Assembly: GCA_030653975.1 (NCBI GenBank)
Contig: JAURYH010000008.1
Location: 62,001-126,000, forward strand
Source: Hydrogenophaga sp.
GTDB taxonomy: Bacteria > Pseudomonadota > Gammaproteobacteria > Burkholderiales > Burkholderiaceae_C
Direction of reading: 5' to 3'
DNA: 64,000 bases
Notes under the pieces: model-generated
Told to the model about the DNA's origin: nothing
Seen by the model: the letters and a program-made list of their open reading frames with translations, nothing else
Database searches by the model: none
Translations under genes and position numbers: made by a program
Shown here: positions 41,827-48,949 of the stretch, piece by piece
How positions within the stretch are numbered: position 1 is the stretch's first letter
How the letters are laid out: every line of letters begins with the position of its first letter

Positions 41827-44505
41827 TCAGAGCATGTGCGTGACGAGTTTGAAGTCCGGGTCTTCCGGGAACGGCTTGACGCTGTAGCCCAGGCCCTTCA
41901 TCAGGCGCAACATGCCTGGGTTGTTGGCCAGCACCAGGCCTTCGATTTCCGCCAGGCCCTTGTCGCGCGCTTCTTCCATGATGCTGAGCATGAGACGCGA
42001 GCCCAGGCCCTTGCCATTGAAGTCGTCCGCCACCACCAGCGAAAACTCGCAACTGGCCTTGTCGGGGTTGGTGATGTAGCGCGACACACCCACGATGCGT
42101 TCGGTTTCCTCGATCCCGCCATCGGCATCGGCCTGGCGGCTGCGGTGGATCGCCACCAGCGCCATTTCGCGGTCGTAGTCGATCAGGGTCAGGCGCGACA
42201 GCATCGACGGAGGCAACTCCTTGAGCGAGGAGACAAAGCGGAAATAGCGGCTCTCGGGCGAGAGGTTTTGCACCAGGTCCTGCAGCATCTGGGCGTCGTC
42301 GGGATGGATCGGGCGGATGGTGTACTCACCACCGCCGCGCAGTGGCCAGATCTGCTCGTAGCGGGCCGGGTAGGGCAGGATGGCCAGGTGGGCGTAGTTG
42401 CGGGCGGTGGCGGGGGCGCTGTCGATCACGATGCGGGCGTCCACCGCCACCGCACCCGATTCGTCCACGATGATGGGGTTGATGTCCATCTCGCGCAGCT
42501 GCGGCAGCTCGCAGACCATTTCCGAGACGCGCAACAGCACGTGTTCCAGCGCGTCCATGTCGACCGCGCTGGCGCCGCGCCATTTGACCAGGGTTTCGGC
42601 CACGCGCGAGCGCTCGATGAGCCGGCGCGCCAGGAACTGGTTGAGCGGGGGCAGCTCCATGGCGCGGTCGTTGATGAGCTCGATCATGGTGCCGCCGGCA
42701 CCGAAAGCGATCACCGGGCCGAAGGGGTCGTCGGTCACGAGACCGATGTAGAGCTCGCGCCCGCGCTTGTTGCGCGCCATCTTCTGGATCGTGACGCCGT
42801 TGATGCGTGCGCCGGGCTGGGCCTTGGCCACCGCCTGGATCATGGTGTTGTAGATATCGCGCACGCCGACCGCATTGAGCACGTTGAGCGCCACGCCGTT
42901 GACGTCACTCTTGTGGCTGATGTCGGGCGAGTCGATCTTCAGCGCCACCGGGTAGCCCAGCTGGGTGGCGATCAGCATGGCTTCGTTGGCGCTGCGTGCC
43001 AGGATGGTTTGTGTGACCGGGATGTGGAAGGCCGACAGCAGGGCCTTGGACTCCATTTCGGTGAGGATCTTGCGGCGCTCGGTGAGCACGTTTTCGATCA
43101 GCAGTCGCGCTCCCTCGATGTCGGGCTTGGCCAGCGTGGACAGCGGCGGCGGTGTCTGCTGCAAGAGCTGCTGGTTCTGGTAGAAGCTGGCGATGTTGCC
43201 GAAGGCGCCCACGGCGGCTTCGGGCGTGCGGAAGCTGGGGATGTTGGTCGTGGCCAATACAGCGCGCGCTTCACCCACCGAGGCATCGCCCATCCAGCAG
43301 CAGAGCAGCGGTTTGCCCAGGCGGGGTTTGAGCTCGGCCATGGCGCGCGCCACGTCGGCCGCGTTGATGCCGGACTTGGGCGAATGCACCACCAGGATGC
43401 CGTCCACCGTTTTTTCGTGGCCGGCGGCGTCGATGGCGGCGCGGTAGTGTTCGGCCGTGGCTTCTTCGGACAGGTCGATCAGGTCGGTGAGCGAGGCCAG
43501 GGCGGGCAGCTGGGGTTTGAGCCCGGCGGCGGTCTCGGGCGAGAGCTGGCCCAGTTCGAGCCCGATTTCACTCACCCAGTCGGCCGCCAGCACGCCGGGG
43601 CCGCCACCGTTGGTGACGATGGACAGGCGCTTGCCCACCGGGCGGTAGCGCGAGGCCAGGCATTTGGCGGCTGAAAACAGCTCGACGAAAGAGCGCACGC
43701 GCACCGCGCCGGCGCGGCGCAGGGCGGCATCGAACACGTCGTCGCTGCCGACGATGGTGCCGCAGTGCGTCTGCGCGGCCAGGTTGCCCGCGGTCTTGCG
43801 CCCGGCCTTGAGCACCACCACCGGCTTGGCGTTGGCGGCGGCGCGCAACGCGCTCATGAAGCGGCGAGCGCTGGAGATGCCTTCCATATAGACGACGATG
43901 CTGTGGGTTTGGGCATCGGAAGCGAGGAAATCGAGCACCTGGGCGATGTCGACCGAGGTGTTGGGTCCGAGCGAAACCACGGTGGAAAAGCCCACGGCGT
44001 TCTGGCTCGCCCAGTCCAGGATGGACGCGGTGAGCGCACCCGACTGAGAGACCAGCGCGAGCGGGCCGACGGCTGCGAGCGGGCCGACCACACTGGCGTT
44101 GAGGCCGGCACGCGGACGCTGGAAGCCCAGGCTGTTGGGGCCGAGCAGGTGCATGCCGTGGCGGCGCGCAACGCGGTGCATGTCGCCGGCCATGTCCGCC
44201 GAGGTGCCGCTGCCGACCACCAGCGCGGCCTTGCACTTGATGCGACCGGCGACCTCGAGCGCCGCAAGGGCTTCGGTCGGTGGCAGGGCGATGATGGCCA
44301 GATCGGCCCGGGTCTGGGCCAGGTCGGCCAGGGTGCCGGTGGTGTGGATGTCGAGGAACACCAGGTTGCCGGTGAAGCGCTGGGTGGTGAGTGCGTTGAC
44401 CAGCGCCCGGGCTTGCGGTATCTGGCTGTCGGGGTCGTCGGTTCTGCCGGCAAAGACGGCAATGGTTTCGGGCAGGAAGAGTGGGGTGAGGTAGTGTTTG
44501 TCCAT
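41827..44505 (-). CDS. Pat-type protein acetyltransferase: acyl-CoA synthetase (NDP-forming)-like domain fused to GNAT
   Basis: An 892-residue protein. A CoA-binding domain (residues ~1-130) and succinyl-CoA-ligase-like domains (~135-460) are followed by an ATP-grasp domain (~470-700: LTEMESKALLSAFHIPVTQT) and a GNAT acetyltransferase (~725-890) with YTIRPIHPDDAQMLQDLV and the acetyl-CoA loop NGKGLGSRLM. This matches Pat/YfiQ lysine acetyltransferases that switch off enzymes such as acetyl-CoA synthetase. ATG 44505 avoids an N-terminal extension that is translated intergenic repeat. Confidence 0.88.
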   Translation of the reverse strand: MDKHYLTPLFLPETIAVFAGRTDDPDSQIPQARALVNALTTQRFTGNLVFLDIHTTGTLADLAQTRADLAIIALPPTEALAALEVAGRIKCKAALVVGSGTSADMAGDMHRVARRHGMHLLGPNSLGFQRPRAGLNASVVGPLAAVGPLALVSQSGALTASILDWASQNAVGFSTVVSLGPNTSVDIAQVLDFLASDAQTHSIVVYMEGISSARRFMSALRAAANAKPVVVLKAGRKTAGNLAAQTHCGTIVGSDDVFDAALRRAGAVRVRSFVELFSAAKCLASRYRPVGKRLSIVTNGGGPGVLAADWVSEIGLELGQLSPETAAGLKPQLPALASLTDLIDLSEEATAEHYRAAIDAAGHEKTVDGILVVHSPKSGINAADVARAMAELKPRLGKPLLCCWMGDASVGEARAVLATTNIPSFRTPEAAVGAFGNIASFYQNQQLLQQTPPPLSTLAKPDIEGARLLIENVLTERRKILTEMESKALLSAFHIPVTQTILARSANEAMLIATQLGYPVALKIDSPDISHKSDVNGVALNVLNAVGVRDIYNTMIQAVAKAQPGARINGVTIQKMARNKRGRELYIGLVTDDPFGPVIAFGAGGTMIELINDRAMELPPLNQFLARRLIERSRVAETLVKWRGASAVDMDALEHVLLRVSEMVCELPQLREMDINPIIVDESGAVAVDARIVIDSAPATARNYAHLAILPYPARYEQIWPLRGGGEYTIRPIHPDDAQMLQDLVQNLSPESRYFRFVSSLKELPPSMLSRLTLIDYDREMALVAIHRSRQADADGGIEETERIVGVSRYITNPDKASCEFSLVVADDFNGKGLGSRLMLSIMEEARDKGLAEIEGLVLANNPGMLRLMKGLGYSVKPFPEDPDFKLVTHML

Positions 44506-44560
44506 GAGAGTCTTCGTTGTTAACCGTACGCTGTGTGGAACGTGTGTTCCCACCCAGCAC

Positions 44561-44637
44561 ACGCCGAAGAACCGGCTTTGCCGGGCCAAAGGCGTGGTCC
44601 CCCCCGGGGGGAAGCTGCACAGCAGCGCAGGGGGGTC
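44561..44637 (+). repeat. Dispersed GC-rich repeat, family A
   Basis: Nearly identical to 14601-14676: CGAAGAACCGGCTTTGCCGG, then GTGGTCCCCCC...GGGGGG and GCAGCGCAGGGGGG. It lies between the acetyltransferase start and the deacetylase stop, again ending against a stop codon. Confidence 0.8.
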
Positions 44638-44638
44638 A

Positions 44639-45565
44639 TCAATCTGCGCCGATCAACACGCGCACATGGGCCGCGACGCTGCGCGCCAGCGGGCTGAGCA
44701 CGTACCCGCCCTCCAGGCAGGAAATGATGCGGCCCTGGCAGTGTTTTTCGGCCATCTTCACGAGTTGTTGGGTGACCCAGGCGTAGTCGGCTTCCACGAG
44801 GCCGAGGTTGCCCATGTCGTCTTCGCGGTGGGCGTCGAAGCCGGCCGAGATGTAGATCAGTTGCGGTGCAAAGGTGTCGAGCGCGGGCAGCCAGTGGTCG
44901 GTGACGGCGGCTTGGAAGGCATCGCTGCCGCTGCGGCTGGGCAGGCCCACATTGACCATGTTCGGACCGACGGCGCTTTCGCCGTTGAAGGGGTAGAGGC
45001 CCTTTTCGAAGATGGAACACATCAGCACGCGCTCGTCGCCGCGGAAGATGTCTTCGCTGCCGTTGCCGTGGTGCACGTCGAAGTCGATCAGGGCCACGCG
45101 CTCCAGGCCGTGCACGTCGAGCGCGTGGCGCATGCCCACGGCGACGTTGTTGAAGAAACAGAATCCCATGGCGGCCGAACGTTCGGCGTGGTGACCGGGC
45201 GGGCGCACGCTGCAGAAAGCGGTGGTGGTGCTGCCGGCCAGCACCAGGTCGGTCGCCTGCACGGCGGCGCCCGCGGCGCGCAGGGCGGCGCTGAGCGTGT
45301 GGGGACACATGTTGGTGTCCGGGTCCACTGCGTGCAGGCCATCCTTGGGCGAGGCTTCAAAAATTTCGCGCACGTAGAGCGAGGCGTGTGCGCGGCCCAG
45401 CTGTTCTTCGGTGGCCAGCGGGGCGTCGTACGGGATCATGTAGTCCAGCAGGCCCTTGACCAGCAGGTGGTCGTTGATGGCGCCCAGGCGCTCGGGGCAT
45501 TCCGGATGGTGCGCACCCATGTCGTGGCGGGCGCAGTCGGCGTGGGTGATGTAGGCGGGCAGCAT
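44639..45565 (-). CDS. Histone deacetylase-family (acetylpolyamine amidohydrolase/AcuC-like) protein
   Basis: A 308-residue zinc deacetylase: HHPECPERLGAI near residue 19, RPPGHHAERSAAMGFCFFNN near 120 (active-site His pair), and Zn ligands in LIDFDVHHGNG near 158 plus ISAGFDAH near 240. It removes acetyl groups from a small amine or a lysine. Lying beside the Pat-type acetyltransferase, it could oppose it; the polyamine cluster further on makes an acetylpolyamine substrate also possible. A near-palindromic Fnr-like site lies upstream. Confidence 0.88.
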   Translation of the reverse strand: MLPAYITHADCARHDMGAHHPECPERLGAINDHLLVKGLLDYMIPYDAPLATEEQLGRAHASLYVREIFEASPKDGLHAVDPDTNMCPHTLSAALRAAGAAVQATDLVLAGSTTTAFCSVRPPGHHAERSAAMGFCFFNNVAVGMRHALDVHGLERVALIDFDVHHGNGSEDIFRGDERVLMCSIFEKGLYPFNGESAVGPNMVNVGLPSRSGSDAFQAAVTDHWLPALDTFAPQLIYISAGFDAHREDDMGNLGLVEADYAWVTQQLVKMAEKHCQGRIISCLEGGYVLSPLARSVAAHVRVLIGAD

Positions 45566-45623
45566 GGTTCTGGGGTCTCCTCGGGCGGTGGTGAACGGCC
45601 GGGCGTCTGCGTGCCCGTGCGGA

Positions 45624-45637
45624 TTGACATGCATCAA
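45624..45637. promoter_or_regulatory. Fnr/Anr-like box
   Basis: TTGACATGCATCAA fits TTGAyNNNNrTCAA (consensus TTGATNNNNATCAA) with one mismatch, 59 nt upstream of the deacetylase start. It could place that gene under oxygen-responsive control. Match by eye only. Confidence 0.5.
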
Positions 45638-45752
45638 TCTAGACCCGAATGCTGACAAAGGCATTGATGCACCGCAACAAGACCCTGCTGGATTCCACCC
45701 CTGGAGCCTGGATCGGAGCGCGTGTCTGCTTCCCAGAACGCGGTGGGGACCT

Positions 45753-46967
45753 TCAATGAAGTCCCGTCAGGGACGCCGCCACCGCGCGTTTGAAGGGCGT
45801 GAAACGTTCACCCAGGCCCACCATGGCCTGGCGCAGCAGGCGCGCCGGGGTTTCTTCGCGGGTGTAGAGCGTGGCCAGGGCGTGGGTGGCCATGTAGAGG
45901 CCACGGCTGGCGCCCTGGTGGGTGCGCTGGTAGCGCTGCAGCAGGACGGGCGAGGCGATGTCCTGCCCTTTTTGATGCGCCCGGATCAGCGCCTGGGACA
46001 GCGTGTCGATGCTGCGCAGGCCGAGGTTGAAGCCGTGTGCGGTGACCGGGTGCATGCCCACGGCGGCGTCGCCCACCACGGCGAAGCGTTGCGCGACCAG
46101 GCGGCGCGACCACACGCCCACCAATGGGTAGGCGTGGCGGGTGCTGCTGAGCCGCATGGTGCCGAGCTGGTGGCCGAAGCGGCGTTCCATCTCGGCGTTG
46201 AACTCGGGCTCGGGCAGGTCCATCAGGGGTTGGAGTTCCTGGCTGGGCAGGGTGAGCACGACCGAGGAGCGCGGCAGGCCGGTCTGCGGACAGGGGTTCA
46301 TGGGCAGCAGGGCGAGCGTCTGGCCGTGGTCGAACCACTCCCAGGCGGTTTCAAAGTGCGGCTGCTCGTGCGTCATGTTGCACACGAGCATGGTGCGACC
46401 GTAGTCGTGCATATCCGCCGGGATGCCCATGGCGCGGCGGGTGCTGGAATGGCGGCTGTCGGCGGCCACCACGAGCTGGGCGCTCAGGCGCTGGCCGCTG
46501 GCGAGCGTGAGGTGGGCGCCACTGGCGTCGGTGTGGATCTGGCTCACCTGCTCGCCGCAAACCAGGCTGGGGGCGGTGCCGCTGGCGTCGTCAGGCGCCA
46601 GGGCGGCTTCGAAGGCAGCGCGGCGGATGTGGTGGTTGGCGACAAGGAAGCCGAGCTCGGATTTGGGGCTGAGCTGGTGGCTGATGAGCATGCGCTGCTG
46701 GCCCGGGCCGGCGCCGCCGTCGAGCACGAGTGCGTCGCGCAACGGCGCGATGTGGGCGTCGCCCAGCAGCGGCCAGATGCCGAGCTGGCGCAGCCTTTCG
46801 GCGCTGTGCTGGGTGAGGGCGATTTCGCGGCCGTCGAAGGCGGGTTGTTGCAGCGCTTCGCGGCTGTGCTGTTCGATCAGGCCGATGTGCAGTCCGCTGC
46901 CTCGCAATGCCCGCGCCAGGCTCAGGCCGGCCGGGCCGGCGCCGATGATGATGAGGTCAAAGTCCAT
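45753..46967 (-). CDS. ubiM: UbiM-type ubiquinone FAD hydroxylase
   Basis: A 404-residue UbiH-family flavoprotein. FAD motif IIIGAGPAGLSLARAL at residue 6, then FDGREIALTQHSAERLRQLG (the segment that marks UbiH/UbiF/UbiM), and RFAVVGDAAVGMHPVTAHGF near 290. UbiM enzymes hydroxylate one or more ring positions in ubiquinone synthesis in many Betaproteobacteria. The choice of UbiM over UbiH/UbiF is by sequence impression. An Fnr-like site lies ~37-50 nt upstream. Confidence 0.8.
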   Translation of the reverse strand: MDFDLIIIGAGPAGLSLARALRGSGLHIGLIEQHSREALQQPAFDGREIALTQHSAERLRQLGIWPLLGDAHIAPLRDALVLDGGAGPGQQRMLISHQLSPKSELGFLVANHHIRRAAFEAALAPDDASGTAPSLVCGEQVSQIHTDASGAHLTLASGQRLSAQLVVAADSRHSSTRRAMGIPADMHDYGRTMLVCNMTHEQPHFETAWEWFDHGQTLALLPMNPCPQTGLPRSSVVLTLPSQELQPLMDLPEPEFNAEMERRFGHQLGTMRLSSTRHAYPLVGVWSRRLVAQRFAVVGDAAVGMHPVTAHGFNLGLRSIDTLSQALIRAHQKGQDIASPVLLQRYQRTHQGASRGLYMATHALATLYTREETPARLLRQAMVGLGERFTPFKRAVAASLTGLH

Positions 46968-47003
46968 GGCGGGGCAGCTTATCGGGTGGCCGGGTGGCGG
47001 GGC

Positions 47004-47017
47004 TTGACTCAGGTCAA
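47004..47017. promoter_or_regulatory. Fnr/Anr-like palindrome upstream of ubiM
   Basis: TTGACTCAGGTCAA, a perfect TTGAC-N4-GTCAA dyad, starts 37 nt upstream of the ubiM ATG. It differs from the Fnr consensus by one base in each half. Confidence 0.4.
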
Positions 47018-47069
47018 GCCCATGAAAAAGCCCCGACGGGCGGGGCTTGGGAAAGGGTGCGGGTCGGGC

Positions 47070-47720
47070 TCAGCTGTTCGGCTGCATCGGGGCATCGCAA
47101 CCAGCGCCGCCACCCATGCCACCCATGCCACCCATGCGGTGGTGGTGGCCGCCATGGCCGTGCTTGCCCATCATGCCGCGCTCACCCTGCATGCCGGCGC
47201 GCTGGAAGCCGCCGTGGCGCTGCGTGTCAAACACCTTTTGCTGCTCGGGCGTGAGGGCGGCGTAGAAGCTCTTGGTGGCGTCGATGCGCTTGCCCATCCG
47301 GGCGTCGCGTTCGGCTTTCAGGGCCTGCATCTTGTCCAGACGCTCGGGCGTGGTCAGCTTGGCCCAGTCTTCGCGGCTCTGGCTGCGGGCCATGCGCGGC
47401 TCGGGTGCGGTGCGGGCCACGAAGGCGTTCCACGCGGCTTCCTGGGCCGGTGTGATCTTCAGGGTGTCCTTGAGCTGGGCTTGGCGTTCGGCCATGCGTT
47501 TTTGCATGCGTTCCATGCGCCAGGCATGATTTTTCGACATCTCTGCCGTGCCCGGACCGGCTTCGGTGCCAGCCTGACCACGCTGGGCCATGTGTTGTGT
47601 CCGCATGTCCTGCGACATGGGGCCGTGGCCCATGCCCTGGGCAATGGCGGTGGCAGAAACGCCGACAAAAGCGGTGGCGAGGGCGGCGGCGATGAGGGTG
47701 CGTTGGCTGAACAGTTTCAT
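47070..47720 (-). CDS. Spy/CpxP (LTXXQ)-family periplasmic protein, metal-binding tail
   Basis: A 216-residue protein with a signal peptide (cleavage after ATAIAQ, ~residue 28). Two LTXXQ-like elements (LKITPAQEAAW near 90, LTPEQQKVFD near 160) lie in helical, Met-rich regions. The tail is rich in His, Gly and Met (GKHGHGGHHHRMGGM) and could bind copper. Spy proteins are ATP-independent periplasmic chaperones. Position beside cueR, copZ and copA suggests a role in copper stress. Confidence 0.85.
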   Translation of the reverse strand: MKLFSQRTLIAAALATAFVGVSATAIAQGMGHGPMSQDMRTQHMAQRGQAGTEAGPGTAEMSKNHAWRMERMQKRMAERQAQLKDTLKITPAQEAAWNAFVARTAPEPRMARSQSREDWAKLTTPERLDKMQALKAERDARMGKRIDATKSFYAALTPEQQKVFDTQRHGGFQRAGMQGERGMMGKHGHGGHHHRMGGMGGMGGGAGCDAPMQPNS

Positions 47721-47885
47721 GAATCACTCCTGAACGGTTGATAAAAAGCTTTCCAGAGGTCTCAGAGGCTTCTGTTTCTGGAATGGCTCCAGTGTGAGCA
47801 GGGGCTGTATCTGCCCTGTGCCGGAGTGATGCCGTTTTGTAAAGATTTGTTCCGCTGGCGCTTGAATAGCTTGCGCCAGATCAAA

Positions 47886-47970
47886 GGATCCACCGCCGGG
47901 CCGCCCCAAGGCTGGATCAGCCTCCCGGGCAGCAGCGACCCGCGCAGCGGTGGAGCCCCGAAACACGCCA
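47886..47970 (+). repeat. Dispersed repeat, family B, copy 1
   Basis: AGGATCCACCGCCGGGCC, then GCCCCAAGGCTGGATCAGCC and CGACCCGCGCAGCGGTGGAG. The same element recurs in the same orientation at 48434-48512, so the cueR gene lies between two direct copies. Confidence 0.75.
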
Positions 47971-47993
47971 GCAAGGCGTGGTTCGCAAGGGGG

Positions 47994-48398
47994 TCAGAGA
48001 CTCCCGAGGTCGTCGAGGATGGGGCAGTCGGGCCGGTCGTTACCGGGGCAATGGCACAGCAGTTCGTCCAGGGTGCGCTGCATGGCCTGCAGCGCTTCGA
48101 TGCGCTGGCCGAGTTCGTCGCGGTGTTTCTGCGCGATGCGCTTGACGCTGGCACTGCTGCGGCGCCGGTTGTGCCACAGGCTCACGAGTTCGGTGATGGC
48201 GTCGAGAGAGAAGCCCATGTCGCGCGAGCGGCGGATGAAGCGCAGGGTGTGCACGTCGGCCAGGCTGTACTGCCGGTAGTTGCTGTCGGTGCGTGCCACC
48301 GTGCCCAGCAGGCCAAGCGCTTCGTAATGGCGCAGCATCTTGGGCGAAATGCCGCTCAGGCTGGCGGCGGTGCCGATGTTGACCGGCCACTGGCCCAC
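47994..48398 (-). CDS. cueR: CueR-type copper-responsive MerR regulator
   Basis: A 134-residue MerR regulator. Helix-turn-helix NIGTAASLSGISPKMLRHYE near residue 7, a dimerisation coiled coil, and the metal-loop cysteines in LDELLCHCPGNDRPDC near 115. The C-x-C...C arrangement resembles CueR (Cu+). The start is uncertain: GTG at 48398 gives the family's usual N-terminus, but ATG at 48521, just past the copZ stop, would give a 41-residue longer protein whose extra part is translated repeat DNA. Activates copZ and copA by inference. Confidence 0.82.
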   Translation of the reverse strand: MGQWPVNIGTAASLSGISPKMLRHYEALGLLGTVARTDSNYRQYSLADVHTLRFIRRSRDMGFSLDAITELVSLWHNRRRSSASVKRIAQKHRDELGQRIEALQAMQRTLDELLCHCPGNDRPDCPILDDLGSL

Positions 48399-48433
48399 GT
48401 GGTCCAACGCGCTGTCTGCTCTGTGGGCTGTGC

Positions 48434-48512
48434 TCGTCGGATCCGGCGCCGGGCCGCCCCAAGCCGGATCAGCCCCCTCGGGGGGCAACGACCCGCGCAG
48501 CGGCGGAGTGTG
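48434..48512 (+). repeat. Dispersed repeat, family B, copy 2
   Basis: GGATCCGGCGCCGGGCC, then GCCCCAAGCCGGATCAGCC and CGACCCGCGCAGCGGCGGAG, the same unit as 47886-47970. It separates copZ from cueR and, if the longer cueR start is used, would be translated. Confidence 0.75.
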
Positions 48513-48522
48513 GGGGCTCATC

Positions 48523-48720
48523 TCATGCAGCGACGGTGTAGCCTTCTTCGCTGATGGCCGCAGCCACCGCGTCGCGCGGCTGTTCGGTCTGGACTTCCAC
48601 CAGGTTCTGGCTGCGATCAATGCGCACCTCGGCTTGCGGGTCAAGGGTCTTGACGGCGGCGATCACGGCTTTTTCACAGTGGCCGCAGGTCATGCCTTGG
48701 ACGGAAAAGACTTGGTTCAT
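48523..48720 (-). CDS. copZ: CopZ-like copper chaperone, heavy-metal-associated domain
   Basis: A 65-residue HMA protein, MNQVFSVQGMTCGHCEKAV at the start, with the Cu+-binding GMTCGHC motif, then AEVRIDRSQNLVEVQTEQP. Carries Cu+ to the CopA ATPase encoded divergently ~230 bp away. Its promoter carries a perfect CueR-type dyad. Confidence 0.92.
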   Translation of the reverse strand: MNQVFSVQGMTCGHCEKAVIAAVKTLDPQAEVRIDRSQNLVEVQTEQPRDAVAAAISEEGYTVAA

Positions 48721-48758
48721 GGTGGTGCTCCAGGAAGAACGGTGGGGAAGAAGGCTGC

Positions 48759-48789
48759 ATGATCAGCCTTGACACGGTGTCAAGGTCAA
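48759..48789 (-). promoter_or_regulatory. CueR-type promoter of copZ
   Basis: On the minus strand TTGACC (48789-48784) and GATCAT (48764-48759) are separated by 19 nt, the long spacer typical of MerR-family promoters. The spacer holds a perfect 9-1-9 dyad, CCTTGACACGGTGTCAAGG (48767-48785, plus-strand reading). Confidence 0.82.
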
Positions 48790-48821
48790 GCCCCCAGGCG
48801 ATGAACGATACACCTTGTCGC

Positions 48822-48852
48822 TTGACCTTCCCATGGGGGTAAAGCTTATAAC
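48822..48852 (+). promoter_or_regulatory. CueR-type promoter of copA
   Basis: TTGACC (48822-48827) and TATAAC (48847-48852) with a 19-nt spacer containing the imperfect dyad CCTTCCCATGGGGGTAAAG. This is the usual layout of CueR-dependent copA promoters. The transcript would begin just before the repeat at 48857-48931. Confidence 0.78.
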
Positions 48853-48856
48853 CGGG

Positions 48857-48931
48857 GTTCCCCCCTGCGCCGCTTTGCGGCTTCCCCCCAGGGGACCACG
48901 CTTGTGGCCCGGCGAAGCCGGTTCCACGGCG
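48857..48931 (-). repeat. Dispersed GC-rich repeat, family A, in the copA leader
   Basis: Inverted-orientation copy (CCCCCTGCGCCGC..., CGGCGAAGCCGGTTCC). It lies between the copA promoter and start codon, so it would be transcribed as a structured 5' leader. Confidence 0.75.
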
Positions 48932-48949
48932 TGTACTGAAACAGACCCG

